Assembly: GCA_963739175.1 (NCBI GenBank) | Contig: CAVTZH010000011.1 | Coordinates: 558,001 to 622,000, forward strand | From: VAZQ01 sp963739175 | GTDB lineage: Bacteria > Pseudomonadota > Alphaproteobacteria > Rhizobiales > Xanthobacteraceae | Direction of reading: 5' to 3' | DNA: 64,000 bases | Shown here: positions 57,931 through 64,000 of the stretch, piece after piece | Layout of the letters: every line of letters starts with the position of its first letter | How positions within the stretch are numbered: position 1 is the stretch's first letter | The notes under the pieces: generated by a model | The model's input: the letters and a program-made list of their open reading frames with translations, nothing else | Databases searched by the model: none | Told to the model about the DNA's origin: nothing | Translations under genes and position numbers: made by a program

Positions 57931-59228
57931 CGCTCATGCGCGCCGGCGCCTGGCTCCGCCGCGCATTGCGCTCCTTCAGGCCACGGCGATTTTTCTTCAT
58001 CGTCAACAACCGCAATCATGTGCGTATCTTTGCGCCGGTGGTTCAGCGGCTCATTGCGTTGTCGCATCCGTGCATCATCGCCGACATCGAGCGGGAGAGC
58101 GGCGACCGCGGTGCGCGGCGCGAGCTTGCCGCAGCCGGGCTGTCCTCGGTCGGCATCGACGTGCTGCAGGCGCAGATCACGCGCCGCGACCTGCTGGTCG
58201 TCGCCAACGACTGGTATCCGGACGTCGTCGTTGAAACGATGCAGCTGTGCGGCCGGCGCGGCGTGCGGCGCATCGGCGTGATCGAAGGGGCCCGGTCCAC
58301 AAAGCCCGATCGCTATCGCCTCGTTGATCACGTGCTCGGATGGGGCGCGTCGAGCCGCGACGCGTTCAAAGTCCCGGTTAGCGTCGTCGGCTCGCCGATC
58401 ATCGAGGCGGCGTGGCGGCGGCCGCCGCCATCGATCGCCACGCCCGATTTCGCGGTGATCGCCTTCAAGGAGCCCGGGCCTACCGCGGCTGCGCAGCAGG
58501 CGTGGCTGGAGCAGACCACCGGCGCCTGCCGCGCGCTCGGCATCCCTTTCGAGATCAGCTGCCATCCGAGCTATCGCCTGCCGCAAGCGTTTGCGGCTTC
58601 GCCGCGCGAGTTTCGCGATCTCATGCCGGAGGCGGCGGTGCTGATCACGCAGCCCAGCACGCTGGTGTACGAGGCGATGGCGGCCGGCAAGCCGGTCGTG
58701 CTGTTTCCGGTGGCCGATGAGCCATTGCTGGAATTTGCCGATCCGAACGGCGCATTCGACATGGCGCGCGAACCGGCCGAGCTTCCAGCCCTGCTGCGTG
58801 CGGCGCTTGCCGGTAGGCACGACTACCGGGAGCGCTGCCGCGCGTTTTTCGATCTCCATGTCAGCATCGATCCACAGATCGCCGCGAGCGAGCGGATCGC
58901 GCAGGCACTGATCGAAATCGCAGAGGCACAAGCGGCTCCGCCGTTACGGCAGCCGCGGCAAGTCGACCTGCTCCTCCAGCACGATCTTCTCGAAGTCATC
59001 GATCAGAAGATCGACGCGCACGATCCATTGGCCGGCGACGGGAATTCGCAAGCCTTCCACCCGCCAGTGCCCATCCTGGAGGCGCGTGGCGGCGCGCCGC
59101 ACCGGCTCGATCCCGGCCGCGGGATTGGCGAGCGTCACCGTCACCTCCTTGACCTTCAGCGTATTGAGATCGCCGTCGAGCACCTCGATGTTGACGCGCG
59201 GATCGCGTGCACGCACCGGCGTCAATGA
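57927..59228 (+). CDS. Glycosyltransferase-like (GT-B fold) protein of uncertain extent
   Basis: Start GTG 57927 overlaps the accC stop (GTGA); ATG 57936 is an alternative. The protein opens with a basic stretch (RRALRSFRPRRFFFIVNNRNHVRIFAPVVQRLIAL) and has the GT-B style C-terminal motif VLITQPSTLVYEAMAAGKPVVLFPVADEPLLEFADPNGAF, seen in CDP-glycerol or UDP-sugar transferases. From ~58944 on, the frame runs antisense through the CopCD gene to a stop at 59228; that 285-nt overlap has low-quality protein (Gln, Arg, His-rich). The true end may lie near 58940, but no stop exists there in this sequence. Confidence 0.6.
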   Translation: MTLMRAGAWLRRALRSFRPRRFFFIVNNRNHVRIFAPVVQRLIALSHPCIIADIERESGDRGARRELAAAGLSSVGIDVLQAQITRRDLLVVANDWYPDVVVETMQLCGRRGVRRIGVIEGARSTKPDRYRLVDHVLGWGASSRDAFKVPVSVVGSPIIEAAWRRPPPSIATPDFAVIAFKEPGPTAAAQQAWLEQTTGACRALGIPFEISCHPSYRLPQAFAASPREFRDLMPEAAVLITQPSTLVYEAMAAGKPVVLFPVADEPLLEFADPNGAFDMAREPAELPALLRAALAGRHDYRERCRAFFDLHVSIDPQIAASERIAQALIEIAEAQAAPPLRQPRQVDLLLQHDLLEVIDQKIDAHDPLAGDGNSQAFHPPVPILEARGGAPHRLDPGRGIGERHRHLLDLQRIEIAVEHLDVDARIACTHRRQ

Positions 59229-60518
59229 TAGCTGCGCCATGGCGCGCGGCCCGTGCAGGTGCACCTCGACCGGCTCGGTCGCAGCGAGCGCGCGCGGCGG
59301 CGGCGTGAACCGCCACAGCGCCACCAGCGCCAGGATCACGGCAACGATGCAGAGTTCGACCGTCATCGTCCGCGTCAACGCGCCGGCCGCGGCTGCGTCC
59401 TTGTTCTGGTAGCGCGGCGTGAAGGCGTAGCGGTTGACAGCGGCGAGCGCGAGCAGCGCCGACACCGCCGCGAGCTTGCATGACAGCACGAGGCCGTAGC
59501 TCGTCGTCCACAGCGCATCGACGCGGTCGAGCTGCACCACCGCCAGGATGCCGCCGCTGATCACCAATGCCACGAGCGGATAAGGAATGACGCGGGAGAA
59601 CCGCGCCAGCGCCGTCCCCTCCCCGGCCTTCACGGTTGCGATCAGCGGCAGCAGCGCGCCGGCCCAGAAAATCACGCAGACGACATGCACGAACACCGAC
59701 GGCCGCGTCAGCCATTGCGGGGCGGCATTGCTGGCGTGCCCGCTCAGCGCCAGCGCGACGCCGGCGACGATCAAGGCGAACAACGAGAAACGCCGTGCGA
59801 GACTGAGCGCCGGCGCTTCAAACGCGAACAAAGCGGCAAACAGCGCGATCATGGCCGCGATCGCCGTCATCCCGTAGCTGGTCTCGAGACCGGTCTCCCA
59901 CACCAGCCTTTGCGCAAGCGCCGAAAGCTTCAGATCGAGCGCGTCGAGACCCTGCAGCCCGACCGACAGCGGAGTCACGAAAAGCCCGGCGACAATCACC
60001 GCCATCAGCGTGCGGTCGAGCCACGGCGTTCCGTTCGCCAGCAGCCATTTCCTGGAGAATGCGCCGCCGATCCCGATGAGCAGCGCCAAATAAATCACCA
60101 CCTTCGCCGCCCACAGCATGCCGCGCACGACCGGATCGCCGGCGGGCAATGCGCCCGGCACCGGCGCCGCCGTCGCTTCGCCGACCGAGAACAGCAGCGA
60201 GCCGCCGACCGGATGCCCGTCGGCGGAGATCACCCGCCAGCTCAGCACGTGGGTGCCGCGCCGCAACGCCGGCGGCTTGACGGTGACGGTCGTGTTCTCG
60301 GCCGTCGCCGCCACCGTCGTCGACGTTCCGTCCGGCGCGATGAGCCGCATCACCAGCGGCGTCACCGGCTCGTTGAAGGTCAGCCGCAGCGCCGCCGGCG
60401 GTTCCGCCACCAGTGCGCCGTCGGCCGGCTCCGCCCGCACCAGCGAGGCGTGGGCGAAGGCCGCGCTCGTCTGCACGAGCGCGGTCAACAACGTGACGAT
60501 CAATATGGCGAGGCGCAC
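58944..60518 (-). CDS. CopC-CopD fusion copper resistance protein (YcnJ-like)
   Basis: A 524-aa fusion. Signal peptide, then a CopC domain whose mature N-terminus HASLVRAEPADGALV carries the first copper histidine and VISADGHPVGGS the second. Next a CopD-like membrane domain with about eight helices (GMLWAAKVVIYLALLIGIGG... HVVCVIFWAGALLPLIA...). The C-terminal ~120 residues are a beta-rich periplasmic module (VNIEVLDGDLNTLKVKEVTVTLANPAAG) as in YcnJ. Probably imports or buffers copper for cuproenzymes. Next to a YcnI protein, 3 bp apart, supporting a copper operon. Confidence 0.87.
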   Translation of the reverse strand: MRLAILIVTLLTALVQTSAAFAHASLVRAEPADGALVAEPPAALRLTFNEPVTPLVMRLIAPDGTSTTVAATAENTTVTVKPPALRRGTHVLSWRVISADGHPVGGSLLFSVGEATAAPVPGALPAGDPVVRGMLWAAKVVIYLALLIGIGGAFSRKWLLANGTPWLDRTLMAVIVAGLFVTPLSVGLQGLDALDLKLSALAQRLVWETGLETSYGMTAIAAMIALFAALFAFEAPALSLARRFSLFALIVAGVALALSGHASNAAPQWLTRPSVFVHVVCVIFWAGALLPLIATVKAGEGTALARFSRVIPYPLVALVISGGILAVVQLDRVDALWTTSYGLVLSCKLAAVSALLALAAVNRYAFTPRYQNKDAAAAGALTRTMTVELCIVAVILALVALWRFTPPPRALAATEPVEVHLHGPRAMAQLSLTPVRARDPRVNIEVLDGDLNTLKVKEVTVTLANPAAGIEPVRRAATRLQDGHWRVEGLRIPVAGQWIVRVDLLIDDFEKIVLEEQVDLPRLP

Positions 60519-60521
60519 GCC

Positions 60522-61061
60522 CTACTGCTTCTTCGGCAGCAGGCGTAGCGCCGCCGCCGGCTCGGCACTGCCGGCGCCATGCCCTTCCGCACCGTGCGAA
60601 GGCTTGCCGGCCGGGACCTCGATCCAGCGATGCACGCCCTTCTCGCATTCCTGCACGACCGGGAAGTAGATGGTCTGGCCGCCGCCGAGCTCCTCGGCGA
60701 TCACGCCCATGAAGACGAACTCGTCGTAGTGCGCGTCGAGAAGTTTACCGCCCGACCAGGAAATCTCGGTCACGCCTTCGGTCACCGGCGCGCCGCGCAG
60801 CGTGTAGGGTTTGGGATATTTGCCGACGACGGTGTTGAGCTGCCAGCCGGGCTTCGGCATCGGCTTCACGCCGACGATGCCGGCGGGCACGCGCGCACGG
60901 ATGGCGGTGGTGGGCGAACCGGCGCATCCATGCGGCACCCGCAGCACCGCTTTATAAGGCGAGCCGACCGGCGCTTCCTGGCGCTCGAGAGTGACATGAG
61001 CCGATGCTGCCGACAGGCAGGCAAAGGCGCCGAGGGCGCCGATAGCGAAGTTGCGAACCAT
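60522..61061 (-). CDS. YcnI-family copper-binding protein (DUF1775)
   Basis: A 179-aa secreted protein. After cleavage at SAASA the mature chain begins HVTLERQEAPVGS, whose N-terminal His is a copper ligand in YcnI proteins, with the Glu of LERQE. VPHGCAGSPTTAIRARVPAGIVGVKP and WSGGKLLDAHYDEFVFMG are conserved DUF1775 motifs, and VVQECEKGVHRWIE is the C-terminal conserved piece. It is 3 bp upstream of the CopCD gene on the same strand. Confidence 0.9.
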   Translation of the reverse strand: MVRNFAIGALGAFACLSAASAHVTLERQEAPVGSPYKAVLRVPHGCAGSPTTAIRARVPAGIVGVKPMPKPGWQLNTVVGKYPKPYTLRGAPVTEGVTEISWSGGKLLDAHYDEFVFMGVIAEELGGGQTIYFPVVQECEKGVHRWIEVPAGKPSHGAEGHGAGSAEPAAALRLLPKKQ

Positions 61062-61135
61062 TCAAAAAATCTCCGAGACGTCGCACGTGAACCATGAGCC
61101 GGCGCGGCCGGCCCGATCAATTAATCAAGGCAGGT

Positions 61136-61513
61136 TCAGGCGGCAGTCGGAGGCGCTTGCGAAGGCCCGGCGCGAATCGCTCGCCGCTGTGGACGGACGT
61201 CGGCCGGATTGCCAGCCTGCTCGGCGCGGTGCGCGGGCGTCAATCGATCGATGACCGGCGCATCAGCGCTCAGCGCCACCGGTCCGGCATTGGTGCAGAA
61301 CACGCAGCATTCATGCGCGGCGGTTCCGGCGGGCGTGGAACCGTCCTCGCCGTTGCCATGGCAGATGACCGCGTCCGCGCCGAAGGCGGCGATCTGGCCG
61401 GCGGTATGTCCGCTCGCCACCCCCGCCACCAGCGTCTGCAGCAACAGAATCGCCGCCGCCAGCATGACCAGCGGGCGCTGCAATTGACGCAGGGCTGCGA
61501 TGAATTCGGGCAC
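61136..61513 (-). CDS. DUF2946 family protein
   Basis: A 125-aa small protein with one N-terminal membrane segment (RPLVMLAAAILLLQTLVAGVASG) and a Cys/His cluster (DAVICHGNGED, then HECCVFCTNAGP) expected to bind metal. DUF2946 proteins often accompany copper genes. The C-terminus is Arg/Ala/Pro-rich. It lies 74 bp upstream of the ycnI gene in the same direction and probably belongs to the copper operon. Confidence 0.75.
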   Translation of the reverse strand: MPEFIAALRQLQRPLVMLAAAILLLQTLVAGVASGHTAGQIAAFGADAVICHGNGEDGSTPAGTAAHECCVFCTNAGPVALSADAPVIDRLTPAHRAEQAGNPADVRPQRRAIRAGPSQAPPTAA

Positions 61514-61612
61514 AACAACCTCTCGCCACCAATATTAGCATAGTATATGCAGGCATACCAACGAGCCGCGCCGCCACGCATCAACGTCCGGACGATGTGA
61601 TCCCGGAAGACC

Positions 61613-62284
61613 ATGGCCAATCGCGAATCCGCCTATATTGAGATCACGCCCGAGGTGCTGCTGAAGGCCTATGCCTGCGGCATCTTCCCGATGGCGGAGA
61701 GCGCGGAGGACCCCTCGCTCTACTGGATCGAGCCCGACCTGCGCGGCATCATCCCGCTCGACCGCTTCTACGTGTCGTCGCGCCTCGCCCGCACCGTCCG
61801 CTCCGACCAGTTCAAGGTGACCGTCAACCGCGATTTTGACGGTGTGATCGATGGCTGTGCGGAGCCGCAGGCGGGACGGCCGCGCACCTGGATCAACGAG
61901 CGCATCCGCACGCTCTATCGCAAGCTGCACGAGCGCCGGCACTGCCACAGCCTCGAGGTCTATCTCGACGGCGAGCTGGTGGGCGGGCTTTACGGGGTCG
62001 CGCTCGGGCGCGCCTTCTTCGGCGAGAGCATGTTCCACCGCTCACGCGATGCGTCGAAGGTCGCGCTGGTGCATCTCGTCGCGCGCCTGCGGGCCGGCGG
62101 CTTTACGCTGCTCGACACGCAATTTGTCACTGACCATCTGAAATCGTTCGGCGCGATCGAAGTGCCGCGCCGGCAATATCACAAGCTGCTGGAAACGGCG
62201 CTGCTCGGCGAAGGCGATTTCACCGCGCTCGACAAGCGCGGCAGCAACGGCACGCAGGTGTTGGCGCAGCTCGGTAGCGCCTAG
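61613..62284 (+). CDS. aat: Leucyl/phenylalanyl-tRNA--protein transferase
   Basis: Aat adds Leu or Phe to N-terminal Arg/Lys of proteins, feeding the ClpAPS degradation route. The 223-aa protein has LLKAYACGIFPMAESAED, WIEPDLRGIIPLDRF, ESMFHRSRDASKVALVHLVARL, and LLDTQFVTDHLKSFGA, all family signatures. The ATG 61613 follows GGAAGACC. Genomes of this group usually have it directly after accC; here the glycosyltransferase-like and copper genes come between. Confidence 0.95.
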   Translation: MANRESAYIEITPEVLLKAYACGIFPMAESAEDPSLYWIEPDLRGIIPLDRFYVSSRLARTVRSDQFKVTVNRDFDGVIDGCAEPQAGRPRTWINERIRTLYRKLHERRHCHSLEVYLDGELVGGLYGVALGRAFFGESMFHRSRDASKVALVHLVARLRAGGFTLLDTQFVTDHLKSFGAIEVPRRQYHKLLETALLGEGDFTALDKRGSNGTQVLAQLGSA

Positions 62285-62407
62285 CACCGCTGGGCGCCCA
62301 TACTCCTGTCAAGAGGCCGCGAGGATGGCGAGCACCGCGGTCGCGGCGCCGCGCACTCCCCGGACGTTATCGTGGTCAGCACGATATGCCTCGGCATTAA
62401 TCTGATT

Positions 62408-62746
62408 TCACCGGACAAGGGCGATAGCGGCGCTCAAGTCGGGTACGATGGGGATGATGGCATCGATCCCAGCCGTTTTCATGGTCTCTTCGACCAGCGC
62501 TGAGGGATTCACGAGCACCAGTTTCCCGCCTTTTTCACGTAGCAACTTGGCGCTGAACACCAGAGCTCGTATTCCACGGGAGTTCAGAAAGTTCACATCT
62601 TTCAGGTCGATGATAACCTTCGTCATTTTCAATTTCATAATCTCGTTGAATTGGGATTCGAATTCCAACTGACCTTCTTCATTCATGCTTCCGGTTAAGA
62701 CCACCTTCAAAATCCCATTCCCAATATTTATGACGACGACCTTCAT
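62408..62746 (-). CDS. STAS domain protein (anti-sigma factor antagonist-like)
   Basis: A 112-aa single STAS domain: VVVINIGNGILKVVLTGSMNEEGQLEFESQFNEIM, KVIIDLKDVNFLNSRGIRALVFSAKLL and NPSALVEETMKTAGI. S56 in NSRGI is at the phosphorylation site of SpoIIAA/RsbV-type antagonists. No anti-sigma kinase or phosphatase is nearby. The ribosome site GGAGGCG is good. The gene is clearly AT-richer than its neighbours by eye, suggesting acquisition. Confidence 0.8.
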   Translation of the reverse strand: MKVVVINIGNGILKVVLTGSMNEEGQLEFESQFNEIMKLKMTKVIIDLKDVNFLNSRGIRALVFSAKLLREKGGKLVLVNPSALVEETMKTAGIDAIIPIVPDLSAAIALVR

Positions 62747-63236
62747 TTTCGCCTCCGCAATTCCATTTGGCGCCTATTGCCTTTTGCACTGGAGGATCAT
62801 CCAAAATCCGGAGCCCCATGCCGCCCGCAGATATTTTTGCCCCACGCACTCCTCCCCGAGGCTCAGCGCCAGGGTTTCTGATGCTGCTACCTACCACCTT
62901 GGCGAGAGCGTCGCCATGGGCCCTTGGATCTAGAGGACGGCCATATCTGATCGAGCGCGCGCTCGCCACGACGTCCTGGCCGCACGCAGGAACGCCCGCA
63001 CGCTAATCTCTGCCACACTCGGATGTCCACTACGGGCCAGAAGCGGCCGTGGAGCCGACTCCCAAATTCTTCAAACAACGAGGCCTTTCCCCGAGCGAGA
63101 CCGCCCGGGTGCCGCTGCAAAATTTCCAGGGCCGTCCGTCTGACACGCCCATCAGGGGGCTGCGGTGGAACCGCATTTCCCCGTCACTCTGTACCGAGCG
63201 GAACGGCCGCCCGGTCACGGCAAAAGGGAACGTGTT
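62747..63236. other. Gap upstream of the STAS gene, no recognised gene
   Basis: This 490-bp stretch shows no convincing gene. It holds a 17-bp motif (63022-63038) that recurs at 63578. Both strands have open frames but without recognisable motifs. Confidence 0.4.
63022..63038 (+). repeat. 17-bp dispersed repeat, copy 1
   Basis: GATGTCCACTACGGGCCA; with copy 2 the shared form is GATGTCCRCTACGGGCCA. It is likely a remnant of a longer intergenic repeat. Paired with 63578-63595. Confidence 0.5.
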
Positions 63237-63527
63237 ATGACAACGGCTGCTATCAGTGAAACCAACGGTAACGACAATCTGGTTGAGACCCAGAGCAAGT
63301 CCGTTATACCGCAGATTAACTCGAAGGTCTGTCTAATCGCCCTGCCGCTCGTCGTCCTGCTCGTCATCGCGGGCGCCGTGGCGGGTCTCATCAGGATGGA
63401 TTTGGCCGTCGCCGTCTTCCTCGGCACGGGATTCCTATTCGGCGCGGTGTGTATCATCAACGTGCGGCAAGCCGCGCCGCGACACTATGGCTACCTGTTG
63501 ACTTATGTTGGCGGCTACGGCGGCTGA
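63237..63527 (+). CDS. Small two-helix membrane protein of unknown function
   Basis: A 96-aa protein: polar N-terminus (~28 residues), then two hydrophobic segments (VCLIALPLVVLLVIAGAVAGLI and LAVAVFLGTGFLFGAVCIINV) and a short tail with RHYGYLLTYVGGYGG. The ATG 63237 follows AAAGGGAAC. I recognise no family. Codon use appears similar to the window's average. Confidence 0.55.
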   Translation: MTTAAISETNGNDNLVETQSKSVIPQINSKVCLIALPLVVLLVIAGAVAGLIRMDLAVAVFLGTGFLFGAVCIINVRQAAPRHYGYLLTYVGGYGG

Positions 63528-63577
63528 CGACCGCTCCGGCCTGAGAGGATCTTGCAAGGCGGATTGGCGCTTGTCGC

Positions 63578-63595
63578 GATGTCCGCTACGGGCCA
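63578..63595 (+). repeat. 17-bp dispersed repeat, copy 2
   Basis: GATGTCCGCTACGGGCCA, one base different from copy 1 at 63022. Lies between the small membrane protein and the solute-binding protein. Confidence 0.5.
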
Positions 63596-63678
63596 TTACC
63601 GGAAGTGGTAGTTGTTTCTCAGCTTGCTATTCGTGGAATGTTGGAGCGTGGTGATACCACCCAGGGAGGGGTATCGCC

Positions 63679-64000
63679 ATGATCCGCCGTACCGTCATTG
63701 CTTTGGCTGCCGCAGCTTCTTTCTGCGCACCCACATCGGCGTCCGCCGCCGACGCGTTCACCAGCGACATTCCGCCATTCTCCATAGAGCAGGGTCCGCG
63801 CGTCGGCTTTGTGCGCGAGATCGTCGCTGAAATCAGCAAGCGGTTGGGCACCAATGTCACGATCGTGTACGGCAAGAGCTGGCCAAAGTCGCAGGAGGAG
63901 GCAAAGTCGCGTCCTGATACGCTGATTTTTCCGCTCGCCCGCACCAAGGCGCGCGATCCCGATTATCAGTGGGTTGTCAAAGTCATCGATGCGGATGTCG
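63679..64000 (+). CDS. Periplasmic solute-binding protein, family 3, cut by the window edge
   Basis: The first 107 codons are open from ATG 63679 to the window end. It follows AGGGAGGGG, a strong ribosome site. A signal peptide (RRTVIALAAAASF...SASAADAF, cleavage ~residue 24) precedes IPPFSIEQGPRVGFVREIVAEISKRLGTNVTIVYGKSWPKSQEEAKSRPDTLIFPLARTKARDPDYQWVVKVIDAD, the amino-terminal lobe of a polar-solute binding protein. The rest lies outside the window, so ligand and partners are unknown. Confidence 0.8.
   Translation, partial: MIRRTVIALAAAASFCAPTSASAADAFTSDIPPFSIEQGPRVGFVREIVAEISKRLGTNVTIVYGKSWPKSQEEAKSRPDTLIFPLARTKARDPDYQWVVKVIDADV

Overview
The window is a GC-rich chromosomal segment of an alphaproteobacterium, most likely a Hyphomicrobiales (Rhizobiales) member near Bradyrhizobium, Rhodopseudomonas or Xanthobacteraceae. 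This is inferred from gene content and order: a suf operon with an Irr-box-like palindrome, amiC-mrcA beside rne and prfB, dsbA-like-aroQ-accB-accC with aat, anmK-tyrS-AsmA-bcp-M23, and REP-like repeats of the GCATGATC...GATCATGC type. I see no tRNA, rRNA, CRISPR array, prophage or intact insertion sequence.

Layout. 0.5-7.6 kb: a small conserved protein, a Tat-exported FAD dehydrogenase, a small secreted cysteine-containing protein, pobA, an RhlE-type helicase and a GGDEF cyclase. 7.6-15.1 kb (minus strand): Fe-S assembly genes csd, sufB, sufC, sufD, sufS, sufT, sufA, then a TfoX-like gene; an Irr-type palindrome lies in the divergent promoter region at 15268-15282. 15.4-17.3 kb: alpha/beta hydrolase, lipoprotein, beta-barrel outer membrane protein. 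17.5-20.1 kb: a tightly overlapping lpxD-acp-fabF operon that looks dedicated to a special acyl chain. 20.1-29.5 kb: anmK, serine hydrolase, tyrS, a large AsmA-like protein, bcp, an M23 peptidase. 29.5-35.1 kb: tandem DUF2147 paralogues, a membrane acyltransferase and a DevC-DevA-DevB-like ABC exporter. 35.2-45.4 kb: prfB with a programmed +1 frameshift site, a multi-pass membrane protein, the mrcA-amiC cell-wall operon with a CtrA-type box, and rne. 45.4-55.4 kb: aldolase/dehydrogenase fusion, PHA depolymerase, GST, aspartic protease, Bug receptor, aminotransferase, M48 protease, DsbA-like protein. 55.5-62.3 kb: aroQ, accB, accC, a glycosyltransferase-like gene, a copper locus (CopCD fusion, YcnI, DUF2946), aat. 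62.4-64 kb: an AT-richer stretch with a STAS protein, a small membrane protein and a solute-binding protein cut by the window edge.

Data quality. About fifteen genes, including normally essential ones (sufB, rne, mrcA), are split by single-base frameshifts. By frame arithmetic most are one-base insertions, which points to consensus indels rather than real gene decay. The csd gene carries about ten. The prfB shift is different: it has the full recoding signal and is real.

I found no clear novel defence or biosynthetic system. The best leads are the lpxD-acp-fabF operon, the heptamer inverted array between accB and accC, the CtrA-type box upstream of amiC-mrcA, the 57-nt imperfect inverted repeat between the exporter and prfB, and the glycosyltransferase/copper insertion splitting accC from aat.
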